A stretch of DNA of 64,000 nucleotides from Varroa destructor (GCF_002443255.2 NW_019211455.1:19877126-19941125); one strand, 5' to 3'. Counted from the first letter of the stretch, positions 1 through 11,223 are shown. A program made the numbers and translations. Notes: generated by a model not told the origin, from the sequence alone.

Positions 1-2433
1 CTGCAGTAAGGGACAGCCCACGGCAGCCGTACAGGTACGGCATTTAGCTCTGATAGCAAGCCGCTGCTACTTTCCCTCTTGTATGTGCCTTCACTGGTAC
101 GCGTCGGTTTTAAGCGCCTGCGTATCTTCTTTCTATATACAGCCAACCAGAGCTGCAGCAGATTGTTCCTGATCAAATGGCAGTGCGCTACTGATAGCAA
201 ACGTCGTTGCGTTTAGGCTCGTAGGAGCAACGGTGGTGGGCGAGGCATTTCTGCGCGGCGACGATTGCGGCGAAATATTGGGCAGAATACGATACCAACA
301 GAGGGTGTAGGTTCAACAACAGCAGTGGCCGCACTACAACAGTGAGGACAATGTAAGCAAGTAGGTCGGCGCTGCGACGTTATATGTTAAAAACAACAAT
401 AATGAGGCAGTCGAGGTATCTGATCAGACATTTGTTGCCGTTATGGTAATGGATCCGTACCGATAATTAGAACGATATAATTATAGGACAGGTTTATGGC
501 AAACAAAAAAAAAGTAAAGAAAAAAATGATTATCGTGATTCGCTACCATCCATTTGGTGCAACCCAAATAAGTGATTTATTATTATTATTATTATTATTA
601 TGTAATAAAATATGAATCGGTATGTATATCTGATAAATTATCTTTGGCGCATAAAAGCTACTACGGTGGCCGTTACGTTCCTGAGATGTCTTGTAAGTCT
701 GCCGGGTCTGTGGAAATGGCGAGATGATACAACAAGAAATCCATACGTGACACGATAAAATGAGAAGTTAAGAAAAAGAACACGTTGTTCAAAGCAGTCC
801 ATGTTTCGCTACACAATCCCCAGACGTTTCGAACTTCGATGCTCTACAACTAATGAGTGATGCGTATAAAAGAAAGTCGTTGAAAATAGTACATCGTTAT
901 GTTTTTTTTGTGCTGATTATTATTCACAAAGTTTACAAATACCTACAAAATAATACGGATAATGGCGGCGTTAAACCCGATGCTTCTTTCGTTACAGATG
1001 ACCGGTGTACAATCATATTGTACAGTGATTACTCGACGGGTTCATAGCGATCATTTTACAGTTCACTATGCAGTAAGAATACGGCGTGTTTGGTTTAAGT
1101 TACATGGAAAAAATAACTCTTGACCACTATCAAAGAGTTGATCTCTATAGGAATATTCCAAGTTTCACAAAAGTAAGCCAGTAAAAGAAGCTGGCTAATC
1201 AAGTGAGAATTATTTTTCAAAACTGCAACCGCTGAGTGCCACTAGTCCGGATTGACAGGCACGTTCACTTATGACTATGCTATTTTTCTGGCTAGTTCAG
1301 GCGCTTTACGTCAAGCTTTGCCTATTTGCGTTTATTATCCCAGGATTGATCTTTTTTTTCTATAGTACAATATTGAGTTAGCCAATAAGCTCTTACATTC
1401 GCTTGCTTGTCTTCCCTACCCTTTTTAAAACAGCACCTGTATGTTAGTTTTTAGTATCTCGTTGCGATATCGCTATAGTATATATTTCTTCTATTATTCT
1501 TATCAACAACAGCATGAAAAATGCCACTAATTGACCTAACACACATATATATATACAGTAATTTGCATGAAGACCATTATGCGATTAAATTTTTGGCAGT
1601 AGGTATTGATCGTCGAAAGTGGTTATAAGCGGCCATCGCGTCAGGGTTGCTTATTCCTAATGCTACTGCCGCATGTGCAGCTTCCGCGGATATTGCCGTC
1701 GGGGTACGTGGAGAACGCGCTGTAGAGAAACCAGTAAGCGCCTGTTGATGCCTAACGCTGTTGCCATTGATGCGATTGCGCCAATCCGCTCATTTACCAA
1801 CAACATTTACGGTTCCAGCGTTCCTTGAAATGTTGTTAAACATCATTGGCTATCGATGATTCAATGGCTATTAATCACCGCGTCTTTCGTTCGTACAAAT
1901 TGTATTATATTCTTGGTGTATTGATACTACTGGTGCGTTTGGCAGGCCGTTTTCAGGCGTCACCGACAAAAGCCATAGGAGACGCTGCTCCAGATACATA
2001 CGTACATCTACGTGCATCTGAGTGTCGTTATTGAATGGATTGCACGATCTACCACAGTGACTTAACAAATAGCATATTATAACGATCTATTTGTACTTAT
2101 ATGTATTTTCAAAATACACGTTGCTTGTGAATCAGAGCGTATTATGTTTCAATTTTCAAACCATAGACTAGACAAGCCGTAGACTAGCCGCAATAGCCGC
2201 GAAGCGTAGTTCAACATTAATTTCACCTCTTTGCCAACGGTAGGCCCGTTACATCGAAAATAGTGACATTTATTGTTCTATGCGTGAATGTCGTCATATA
2301 GGTGACACGGAAGGAACGTTGTAAACGCATTGTAAATAAAGGAATTACAGCATTGGAACTGCGTATGCATAGGAGTGACACATGACGAAGCGAAAAGAAA
2401 GCTGTACTACCCTATAATTCTGTGTCCAAAGGA
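1..2433. other. non-coding stretch, no gene supported
   Basis: Beyond the TTA repeat only short chance frames are present (for example 853-1047 and 1846-2034), with no convincing splice sites or protein features. Confidence 0.5.
577..600. repeat. (TTA)8 microsatellite
   Basis: Uninterrupted TTA/ATT trinucleotides. Confidence 0.9.
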
Positions 2434-2439
2434 TCATAC

Positions 2440-2696
2440 GTAGTTGTAATTGCGCCAATCCTTCCAGGTCTCCTTTTGTTCAGTGAACTGATGAGTGAAA
2501 AACACCCCTTGTCCAAATATGGCGCCTCTGACAGGCTGTAGCATTACTCTCTTGTTGACCTCAGCTAAACATCGTGGATTTAGAACAAACAACAGTTTTT
2601 GATCCGCAGTAGAAGACCATGTTTTTTTTGCATCGCCAACATATACTGCTGTGACGTAGTCCCCTTCCGCCAACACAAACCATAATCTGCCTAAAT
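2440..2696 (-). CDS. candidate internal exon, unrecognised protein
   Basis: The segment reads DLGRLWFVLAEGDYVTAVYV onward for 85 codons without a stop. It ends at a GTATGA donor (2439) and is preceded by a CTAAT branch-like motif 21 nt before GGCAG at 2698-2697. The pyrimidine tract is poor. An in-frame ATG pair lies just upstream (2715 and 2703), so it could equally be a single-exon 93-residue protein ending at 2434. Strand-like hydrophobic alternation suggests a soluble beta-rich domain. No family is recognised. Confidence 0.3.
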
Positions 2697-3768
2697 CTGC
2701 CATAGCATATATCATTAGAACGTTTTTTTTTCTCCCTTTTTAGATAGCATCTCTCTCTTCCTGGCTAGTGTACAATCCACTCCATGGTGCAATATCGTCT
2801 GCTAAGAAGTGAGTGCACCCGACAAAAACAATAACCATGTAGTAGGTAAGTAGCCGACAATCGCGTACCACGTACTCTATGCGTATTTCGTTTGGCTAGC
2901 TTTTTTTTTCTGCGCCGTTTTGCGGGTCCGTTGCTGAAGACGCCAATCCAGGTCAAGCCACAATTACCTCAGTAGGGTCAATTTTTTCATCTTTTTATTT
3001 TTTATTTGCGCACGAAAGCAAGCGAGGGACAGTTAGGGAAAGAAAGATGATCCTTTGTTGATCTTCATTGATAAATACTGAACAGTGCGGATCTGGTCAA
3101 TTTTACTTGTAATCCTGCGGACAAAGGAGCAAGTTGACCATTGTTTTTATAGCATTTAAGACGACTCGTGGATGCTGCCGTGGCTTACAGTTCAAACTGC
3201 GGTGAGCGACAAACTAATACCCGTCAAATAAATGTTTTACTATAGGCAATTCAAGCTATGCGTACACGCATGGGCCTTACAAGTGTAACCAGCAGTCAGA
3301 ATTAGCTCAATAAAAAATTGGAAAAACAATACTAAAAAAGCGGTAGTTGTATCTGTAATCAATTAATTACGGAACCTTACTGCTACACGTGTCAGGTGAA
3401 GCATTTATACGGCACGACAATAGGAGCAGGTTTCCATCAATCTGAAGACAGACAGACTACACGTTTGTGGACCGTTATTATAAATATCCACGCTTCAGAG
3501 CCACAGCGTATTTTATATCCATATGAGGAAAAAGAGCACATCACATGACATGTGAACTTCATTAACTTACGAAAACCGGCAAGCTACAAGTTTTAGGAGA
3601 TTTCATTGTGTACACTTCATTGGCATTCCGGCAAACCACAAACGGAGCCACGCAATATTATGCATAAAGCATAGAGAAGCGACAGTTTATAGTTTCCAAG
3701 CTTGGAACCTTCTGGCGCCATAGCTTTTTATTGTTTCTACTTTGATTATGTCAATTATCGAAATTTTT

Positions 3769-3782
3769 AAAAAAAAAAAAAA
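3769..3782. repeat. A14 homopolymer
   Basis: A run of 14 A after ATTTTT. It could be the tail of a retroposed sequence, but no target duplication was found. Confidence 0.8.
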
Positions 3783-3860
3783 GAAGAGACGCTGCTATGT
3801 CTACAGAGGAAAAATGACAAGCGACCTCAAATGCTGAGTACCGTTTATACAAAGTTTTTA

Positions 3861-3894
3861 CGTAAGTACGTTTTCTTCGTAAGTACGTTTTTTT
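3861..3894. repeat. 17-bp tandem duplication
   Basis: CGTAAGTACGTTTTCTT is followed at once by CGTAAGTACGTTTTTTT, differing at one base. Each copy contains a CGTAAGTACG palindrome-like core. Confidence 0.8.
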
Positions 3895-4512
3895 TTGCTC
3901 TAATTGCACACAACTTTGTTTTTTGATTTTTCATCCTGAATCACTATGTTTTAATTGTAGGGAAAAACCTTCCATCGTTGAACGCTGGCGGAGGCGCTGC
4001 TTCTGGCCTGCTTTTCCAGCTACGGCCGGTGTATACAATAGGCGATGCTGCGCAACATGAAGTGTGCTTACTTTCGGTTTCAAACCTAGACCATTACATG
4101 TTGCTTAGAAGGCAAACGCGTTTCTACTACATCATCCCGGAAACGTGTTCTTGTTACGCCCGCTGCTTCATAATCTACGTAACGTAGGCCCAGATTGCTG
4201 TTTACTTTTCCCTGTCTTCAAATGCTGTGTATCCTGCTACCAGTTTTCTTTCCTAATTAGTCTTCTTCGGGCACATTTGTCTGGATTTGCCGTAACTAAT
4301 GCTTCACCTATTTGAGATTAAACCTGCTTAATCTGGAATATATGCGACCATTCGAGTTTATGCATATGATACATCTAAGCATGCGTGCATCTCGTTGCGC
4401 AGGATATTCGGGCTCGATACGCCTAATCATTGTTAGTGGATGCGAATCATTACTGTCTTACTATAAATCTTAATATTATACGCAAAACACAGTGGTGCAG
4501 GTAGCCTTCACA

Positions 4513-5040
4513 ATGTCGCTCGTCGGTGCAATCACTACATCACTCATTTCGATACTCGATCATCAGCGAACTATTTGTTGGATTTTTTGTGCGGGTCTCC
4601 TCCCCTTCTATATAATTGGATTATTTTTCATACAAAAGGCACTATATTCATCTGTAAGAGTAATTATTATCTCCGTCGTTGTGTTTGTGAATGCCGCGAT
4701 CCTTCTGGGTAATAAAGGAATACAGAAGTTCTATGAGAATAAACAGAATCCTCAACGATGTTGCAGACTGGTTCAGGTGCAAGCCGTTTTAGAACACGAA
4801 TCTTTTCTCGATAATGAAGAATGTACGGCTGCTTCAGCCGAAAAACCGGTCAGTTTGACCAATGAACAAACAAGAGAGGACCTAGTAAACAGCTTAATAC
4901 GGATGCTACCTCCTAGACCGCCGATAGGTGGCGTACACAGGGATGAATTACGTGTCCGAATGTCTAACCGAAAAAAAAAAAACAGGATATCATCAGCTGA
5001 ACAATATAAAGTACGTTTATTCAAGAGTGTCCCAAGGTAG
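4513..5040 (+). CDS. hypothetical protein with two or three membrane segments
   Basis: This frame is open for 175 codons from the ATG at 4513, whose context CACAATG is acceptable for an arthropod start. Residues about 19-43 (TICWIFCAGLLPFYIIGLFF...) and 48-66 (VRVIIISVVVFVNAAILL) are hydrophobic enough for membrane helices. The rest is a hydrophilic tail with an acidic patch and a basic end. A run of 12 A at about 4972-4983 sits in the tail, and another frame (4928-5200) continues open past it. A length change in that run would replace the C-terminus. The frame could also splice at AAG|GTAGCT near its end. T-rich DNA easily produces chance hydrophobic stretches, so this remains a hypothetical gene. 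Confidence 0.35.
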   Translation: MSLVGAITTSLISILDHQRTICWIFCAGLLPFYIIGLFFIQKALYSSVRVIIISVVVFVNAAILLGNKGIQKFYENKQNPQRCCRLVQVQAVLEHESFLDNEECTAASAEKPVSLTNEQTREDLVNSLIRMLPPRPPIGGVHRDELRVRMSNRKKKNRISSAEQYKVRLFKSVPR

Positions 5041-5200
5041 CTCAAAAGCTATTGTGCGTAAGAATTTTACAATGTCCGAGAATTATGTCGAGTTGTACAA
5101 TGAGATTTTATTTCATTGTCTGTATTCGTCGGCCAACCATCGGTTCACGTTCTCATTAACTTTTAACCCATCAGGTGAAGTATGTGTAGTTATATGCTAA

Positions 5201-7803
5201 TAACAGTCAATGACTTTTCAGATACTTCCTATCAAGAGGTGTGAAATAGAGTCTTGGGTTGTCGTTACCCGCTGAATATATATGCTACATACATAAAAAG
5301 AAATCATTAGAGTCATTATCGGCGCAAAAAAGGATGGAACGAATATCCCCCCTCCCCGGTCCGTCCGTGAACAAGTGCAGAAGCTGTTCGGCTACACTCA
5401 ATAACAGTAGTAGCATTATTATCTCTTTATGAAAGTCTGCAAGCCCTACCAAAATACGAACGTGTTGAATTTCTGATTGTTTGTCGTGAAGAAAAGTTGC
5501 GATGACTTAAACGATCGATTGAAACAAGATATCGTCTAAACGCACGAGCCTCCGTGCCGCCGACGTCGCGAAACAGGGAATGAATACCGGAAAGGACAGT
5601 CGCACTGGGAAGACAAATAGTTTTATAGATTTGACGAGAGACGGGGACCGCATTGCTGGCGGCGGGGTGACGAACTTCTACTGGTATCTGTGCAGCTCGA
5701 GCAGCTTTGCCACGTTGCGCTCCGCCCTCGGGTCTTCGCAGCAGACTTATTTCTTCTTAGCATCAATGGCATTGGTGTGAAGTCGTTTTTGCTGTTTGAA
5801 TGTTATATATGATGTCGCCGCAACTGTCAAACAACAGGAGTGACCTGCTAGATGGCGATTGGTCGCAAATTGGTCTACAAGGCTTTTCCTGTGATTGCAT
5901 AAATGTAATATAATATAGCATAGCATGTGAGGAGGACTCGCACGTACGAGGCGCCTCCCGTGGCAAAATGGTCGGCCAATTATGTTGTTTATATTACGAA
6001 GTGAAACAGCTAGCAAGCAATTAATAGGTAATGTCGTAGCACACTCTATCGAGATTGTCTTCTACTGTAGGATGACGCCACGACGACAGGATAGTAGCGG
6101 AACGGCTGGATATGAATATGGCTGGATTAACGACCTATTGAGCAAAGGTGGACTCCAATTAGGGCTGGTCACAGTCCGTTCTGTTGGGTGTATAATGTAT
6201 CGATGTATGGAGTTGACAGGCTGTTAGCACCGGCAGTCGGGTCGACGAAGATAGCGCCCACTCGTTTTCGTCTACGTCAAAATAGGCAAGTATTGTCACT
6301 TGCGAGTAAGAAGTTTATCGTTGACGCTTGCTGCGTTATTCCGATTGACAAAAGCTGCCAGCAGCGCCTGAGCAATGGCGTTGACGTACATGAGACAGGT
6401 ATGTTATTTATTAAATCAGATGCGACACACCGGCACATTTGTGATGACAAGAACCACGTTGATGCTGTCGAGGCCAGAAATTAACGCAAACAGACTACTC
6501 TATGTGTGTGTATATGTATACAAAATTTGACTGTTTTTTGTAGCCGGTCCACCAGAGATTAAGACTAGAAAGCGTTTATCGCAAATCGTTAATTACAACA
6601 AGTTTTAGCCGAGGTCAGACCATCCGCACGCATCGAAGCTTTGAAACTACAGCAAAAGTATATAGGCAACTAATGAAAGAAAAGGTTAGTTTCTACAGGG
6701 TTGTGATTCGACCTTTATGAACCGATGTACGTCCTAACAGTTAATAAATTTCGACAGGCTTTTTATCTGGGGAGCATTTTATTGGCTTGATCGATAATTG
6801 ATTAACGCCGCAAGAAAGGAGTTATCATACGCTGCAGTAAAGGTAGCATAAATAAGATAAAAAGGGTAACCACTATATCGCTTAAGATAATATAAAAGAT
6901 AGTATTTAACCAACAAGGTCCATAATACATTTGTGTGCTGCAGCGAGTGATTTTGGAGAAACGTACATAGACAGATGGTTTTCTTGGTAACCTGCGCACG
7001 GTTGCCACACGCCCGATAGTCGAATGCGCATGAAGCCAGACAGTCCGATCACTGTAATGATCCACAGTTCTCAAATAGCTTCAACGCATTCATACGATTT
7101 GCCGGATGACAAACGTTAAATTGTCATTGACAAACAAGTCTTGGCGAAAGAAATGAATCGGCAAAAATTGTGAACAAAATCAGAGCACAACCGATGCATC
7201 AGAGGAACGATAAGAAACGATAGCGTATTTGGCACTGGCAGCGCTGAATAGGCAGGCATTGTTTTAGCTTGCCAGTTTCGATGACAGCTATAGGTCAGAG
7301 AACTCCTGAGACTGTGGAAAGTTCACAGGGGTTTCAGCATTAACCTATTTAAATAAAGCGTTTGTTAATTAATCGTTATGATGTTATTAACCGTCCCACC
7401 GGCTGGTGGGGTTAAGAAATGAATGCGATATATATTCGTGATATAATAAATGATACATTTGTAGTTAGGGGGCTGTGTAGAAGGAGAATAACCTTATTAT
7501 TATTTAATAGTCGGTTTGATGATGATTTTAAGCAAGGTAATTTATAACGTGTGGGTGTGGTTTCTACCATCGCGAGTATGCTATGTAAATTTACCAATCA
7601 ATCTTTTCTCAACATATCAGATTTTTGTGTAATATAGTGATCCAAATGAAGACTACCCGAGTATTGCATAAAATATTTTCGTGTTAACACTAGACTGTTA
7701 CAAGCGAATCTGGTGGAGTTTAAAATTGAATTCTGTTTGAATTAGTTGGAGTGGAAAAATTATTTTTAGTAAGTGTTCTAGATTCTCTCCTTTGTTTTTC
7801 CAG
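5201..7803. other. mostly non-coding, apart from the 6237-6398 exon candidate
   Basis: Short overlapping frames on both strands occur at 5580-6484 and 6802-7074. I see no repeats or RNA genes here. Confidence 0.4.
6237..6398 (+). CDS. candidate phase 1-1 exon
   Basis: The exon is bounded by ACCGGCAG at 6236 and a consensus donor CAG|GTATGT at 6399. Its 162 nt are open in one frame (GSTKIAPTRFRLRQNRQVLS..., 53 complete codons) and are phase 1 at both ends, a class common for shuffled extracellular modules. There are three Cys. The acceptor has no good pyrimidine tract. No partner exon is identified. Confidence 0.22.
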
Positions 7804-8093
7804 CGGTATGATGGCTTCCGGACAGCCATATACCTATCACTCGCATTCTCAGGTGTAGTATTACTACCGATGGTTTCTAGAAGTAAGTCGGATATGGAAT
7901 CCACCACACGCACTTCCAACCGACATCGAGTCAATTTAAGGTGGTCCCATTATTTACCTAGTTTTTGTATTTGAGTTACAATTCTGCAGTTACTTGTGAA
8001 ATTCCAGTTTTGGCCAATAGGGTTTCAAACTTTGCGTCGTCAAGAAACCTCCTCGATTGTTGCAACGCGTTCTTTGCCCTCGGATCCCGATAA
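7804..8093 (+). CDS. candidate last two exons of an unrecognised, possibly membrane, protein
   Basis: The exon at 7804-7882 is preceded by a strong acceptor (TCTCTCCTTTGTTTTTCCAG) and followed by a GTAAGT donor. It reads RYDGFRTAIYLSLAFSGVV and continues hydrophobic through LLPMVSR, which could be a membrane segment. The 107-nt intron (7883-7989) ends in TTCTGCAG. The second exon, 7990-8093, joins in phase 1 and runs 33 codons (TCEIPVLANRVSNFASSR...) to TAA at 8091. An ATTAAA at 8251-8256 is a possible polyadenylation signal. An alternative splice in another frame (donor CAG|GTGTAG at 7851) gives MMASGQPYTYHSHSQ joined to an open frame through 8158. I cannot choose between the two without transcript data. 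Upstream exons are not resolved. No family is recognised. Confidence 0.32.
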
Positions 8094-8256
8094 TCGGTCA
8101 CCTATTTGCTGGCCTTCACCACTCCAGTCTCCGTCCTTGGAACGCTCTATCATGCAGGTACTGTGTATTTGCTTAAGGTCTCCTTGTCTTAAATTTCGAA
8201 TTTTTCCTTTCAAGAAACGAAAAATTCGCCACTGAGCGTTAGTTTTTGAGATTAAA

Positions 8257-9808
8257 AGATATTTTCCTTCTAAATTAATTTCTCCCAGACTAAATTCAGC
8301 TGATTTCATCAAACAAAACCAAAGTAGTTGAAAGTTTGAGCTTCGCTAGTGAGTCGTAGTTAAAAAGAAAAGTTAAAGTAAAAAAAGACTTCGAAATCTG
8401 CCGAATTCGACTATAATAGCTTAATACTATGACGATCAAACAGATTGTAAGCGTATGAGTTTTTAGTTCGATTTCTATAAAATGTTAGCACAACTAACAA
8501 TCATTGATAGACTCAAAAAACAGAAAATTTCAGTATTCACAAACTACGTATTAACACTAATCCTACCACTAATAGTCGATTTGATCGTCTGCAATTTGGC
8601 TCAAAGGTAACATGATAGACGAAATGACATTGAACATCTACGTTTAATTATAAAAACAATAAATTTTTTTTAAGAATCGATCATGTTGACCGGTTATGAT
8701 TCAAATCGGCATATAATAAGCGTCGGCGAGCTTGGTATTATGTTAACTAGTATGATTTGCTATAGAGCGCAGGTCTACTAAAATCGAAAATAAGAAAAGG
8801 CGTCTGTCGTTTATCGAGCTTATACTATCCTAACTTGTTTTCTGTCTGCCCAAATAAGCGCGCAAGTTCTTTCCAGATTGTCAGTGGCAGATATAGGACG
8901 CAAAGGTCGAAGAGTCCATAAGTTTTACACTAGCTATAGAGAAAGAGATTATAGCACTAGATGTGGCAAAAATTATTTTCGAAGCTTAGATTGTTGCTCA
9001 CTCGTAAATGACGAAGCAGCAAAAAACTTCATTGAGTTTTTTTTTACTAAATATATATGTTGATAAAGTTGTTTTCATTTAGAGGCAATGCTTAACGCAC
9101 AAGTCAAGCTCCTGAGTTTCAATAATTAGAAATCTAATTAAAGTATTGACGCTAATGAACTTTTTCGTTTTCACAAATATTGATTTTTTGTATTTGCACC
9201 CAAACAATAAAAAAGAAAACATATTTTGTTTGGTGAACATTGTGTTTCGTTGTTGTGAGTAAACTGACCATTAGGTTGTATCAGTGAAATCTTCTCTAAA
9301 ATGTATGGCAATAATAAAATATTTTTTGTAACTTAACTTGAACCCATAGTCGAATTTCACCTTTTCGTGTCTTTCTAGCGGTGGTTTTCGCCTTGGGTAA
9401 ACCGTTGGTCGTTGTCTTTTTCCATCAAAATGTCCGTCTTGCTCAAATAGTTATTACGAACCATAGCTATAATTATTAAGATACGGCGACGCCGTTCCAG
9501 TAAATCGCCCGCCATCCCTTGCGTCACAACAATGCGTTCATCTGCCGGATAGTCGCCATTGATCAATCTAGACAGTCTGTATCAGCTGGTTAGTTTGAAT
9601 GGGGTGATAAATACCCAGTTTTCAAGTTTTGGTGAGGTAAGCATTTGAACATCAATTTCGAGCAACGACGAGTTGTCGTGATGTGGGATATTTGCGATTA
9701 CGCACGATGAGGTGGGAACTAGCCACGAGATCCACAGGGACATTTAGTATGGAATTATCAAGAATTTGGGTTGGCATGTTTGAAAAGAGATAATAAAGAC
9801 TACAGAAT
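8257..9808. other. AT-rich stretch with unresolved minus-strand open segments
   Basis: The minus frames at 9776-9651 (MPTQILDNSILNVP...) and 9566-9375 (MINGDYPADERIVVTQ...) look protein-like and lie 3' of the divergent gene. A CTAACC branch motif precedes the second, but I could not join them to exon 3 in phase. Confidence 0.35.
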
Positions 9809-10515
9809 TTAGGAAGTAATTAGATTGATTGTTAATGCTACTTCGCACAGTAATAAAGACTGTTCTCCTATAACTGCAAGAAAACCGCGCGCGAACGTTC
9901 CCCATGTTAATAAAAAACGTGTGTGAAGTACCGTCTTAAAGTTTTTTTGCTTCGTAAAGAACCGTTCATAGGCACATGGAGAACAGAAAACGTGTCGTTT
10001 ATGTGAGCTCGTCAGAATTAAATATTGAGCTTTTTGCGCCTCTGCAACGGCACCTCGTAATAACGAAAGTGTCAAAATCAAACTTGCTAACAATCGAATA
10101 ACATTTGAGCAACCACATATCGGAAGCTTTCTCTCTTGAACGCTCCCGTTCTAAAATACTTACTAGGACACTCTAAGAATAGTGTCCTATGGTGCAGGTT
10201 CATGACATTTGCTAAGCCGGTATCAAATTGGAAAGACGCAACATTTTCTACGTGCTCAATTAGTTCGTATCGACTCATGTCAAATAAATTCGTGCATTTG
10301 TAAGTTTAAGAAAGTTGCTTATAGTAATGTCCATGGCGTGAATCATGTAATACCTTGCTCTGTATTTCCACGTCTGTAGGCTCGGTCAACGAAGTTTCGG
10401 TCCTTGCAAGACAACGACGATTCGGATTAAGGACTTCTACAGCAAAAAACAAGAATTTCCCAGCGATTTCTGGTGATCTCAAACCATCAGCAGTATCTCG
10501 GAACGAACTGTCCAT
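9809..10515 (-). CDS. unrecognised three-exon protein, divergent neighbour of mRpL11
   Basis: This model is reconstructed from splice signals. Exon 1 is 10515-10354 (ATG MDSSFRDTADG..., 54 codons, ends AAG|GTATTA, phase 0). Exon 2 is 10254-10164 (30 codons plus 1 nt). Exon 3 is 10086-9809 (about 91 codons, TAA stop). Intron 1 is 99 nt (10353-10255); its acceptor ATTGAG is weak. Intron 2 is 77 nt (10163-10087), with a consensus donor A|GTAAGTAT and acceptor TTCGATTGTTAG. Phases agree at both junctions, giving about 176 residues. The protein has an N-terminal hydrophobic strand (KFLFFAVEVL, residues 20-29), a middle segment LFLEC followed by a leucine/alanine-rich helix, and a Cys pair 'FCSPC' near residue 120. 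I do not recognise the family. The minus frame after 9809 also shows open segments (41 codons from an ATG at 9776, and a segment ending 9375), so the 3' end may be longer. The spacing to mRpL11 suggests co-expression. Confidence is moderate, because the exon chain was found by eye. Confidence 0.45.
10164..10189. other. perfect 9-bp hairpin abutting a 5' splice site
   Basis: TAGGACACT (10164-10172) and AGTGTCCTA (10181-10189) are perfect reverse complements separated by 8 nt. In the minus-strand gene model the last exon-2 base is 10164, so the hairpin sits entirely in the exon 3' end with its base exactly at the donor GTAAGT. It could influence splice-site use, but it may be chance. Confidence 0.6.
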
Positions 10516-10611
10516 CTTAAGAACTTTGGCACAGTTATATGTTATCGCCAGGAAGAATTCAGCCAAATTTGATCGCGAGATAGCGACTTGAGATAGCTTC
10601 GTGCTGCCAGT
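10516..10611. promoter_or_regulatory. candidate bidirectional promoter between mRpL11 and a divergent gene
   Basis: Only 96 bp separate the mRpL11 ATG (10612) from the proposed minus-strand ATG (10515-10513). No TATA box stands out. Short head-to-head spacing is common for housekeeping and mitochondrial-protein genes, so a shared TATA-less core promoter is a reasonable inference. The minus reading frame stays open upstream through this segment, so a longer N-terminus overlapping mRpL11 cannot be excluded by sequence alone. Confidence 0.45.
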
Positions 10612-11199
10612 ATGTCGAGCATTAAAAAACTGAAATCTGCGAAGAAAGTGGTCGAGAAAGTCATTCACACTACTCCACTCAAAACGTACGTTTCAGCTGG
10701 AATGGCAGTCCCGGGCCCACCACTTGGACCTCAATTGGGACAACGTGGAATAAATATTGCGTCGTTCTGTAAGGATTTCAACGAGCGGACAAAAGATATC
10801 AAAAAAGGAATACCGATACCATGTAAGATATCTCTTAATGAGGATCGAACTTTTTCGCTCGAGATGCTCACGCCGCCTTTGGCCTATTTTGTGAAACAGG
10901 CCGCTGGCCTTACTCGTGGAGCCCAGTTCAATGGAAAGGAAGTGGCTGGACTTATTTCCTTGAAGCATGTTTATGAGATAGCTAAAATCAAATCGCAGGA
11001 TGTTACGTACGACTGTGTCCCGATGCAGAAAATCTGTCAGGATGTCATCCGGGCGGCATATACCTGTGGAATAAAAGTTGTACCTTCTTTGACCGCCGAA
11101 GAAATAGCGGCTTTGCAAGAGGAACGCAAGCCGGTCGTAGAAGCTCAGATACGAGAGATCGAAGAAAAGCGTCAGGCCAAGTTGCTTCGTACTGCTTAG
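10612..11199 (+). CDS. mRpL11: mitochondrial ribosomal protein L11 (uL11m)
   Basis: This is a 195-residue intronless reading frame. Established knowledge: uL11 is a large-subunit protein that binds the GTPase-associated region of the large rRNA, here in the mitochondrial ribosome, and helps recruit translation factors. Seen in sequence: the uL11 signature lies near residues 34-56 ([20 protein letters not shown]), with the proline/glycine-rich N-terminal domain, then the thiostrepton-type '[14 protein letters not shown]' segment near residues 85-98, and a C-terminal domain ending in a charged helix rich in Glu, Lys and Arg (about residues 160-192). The length is that of animal mRpL11 and much longer than the roughly 142 residues of bacterial L11. 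The ATG at 10612 is the first in frame and is directly followed by the conserved body. An ATTAAA signal follows the stop. A divergent gene begins 96 bp upstream. It differs from cytosolic RpL12, which lacks this form of the motif and the long C-terminal helix. Confidence is high. Confidence 0.95.
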   Translation: MSSIKKLKSAKKVVEKVIHTTPLKTYVSAGMAVPGPPLGPQLGQRGINIASFCKDFNERTKDIKKGIPIPCKISLNEDRTFSLEMLTPPLAYFVKQAAGLTRGAQFNGKEVAGLISLKHVYEIAKIKSQDVTYDCVPMQKICQDVIRAAYTCGIKVVPSLTAEEIAALQEERKPVVEAQIREIEEKRQAKLLRTA

Positions 11200-11217
11200 T
11201 AATAAGTTTGAAAATCA

Positions 11218-11223
11218 ATTAAA
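11218..11223 (+). terminator. ATTAAA polyadenylation signal of mRpL11
   Basis: An ATTAAA hexamer, the commonest variant of AATAAA, lies 19 nt after the mRpL11 stop. A T-rich stretch (a run of about 14 T near 11272-11286) follows about 50 nt later and could act as the downstream element. This implies a very short 3' UTR. Confidence 0.5.

Larger units (their letters stand above)
2716..4512. other. non-coding stretch with one strong acceptor
   Basis: It holds the A14 run and the 17-bp duplication. A strong acceptor (…TTTTAATTGTAG at 3959) is followed by an open segment EKPSIVERWRRRCFW that stops after 32 codons. No partner exon is assigned. Confidence 0.4.

Noticed and set aside
9809..10515. 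Sliding-clamp (HUS1-like) identity for the divergent gene
   Set aside because: A superficial strand-helix-strand resemblance in the middle segment is not matched at the N-terminus; no diagnostic motif.
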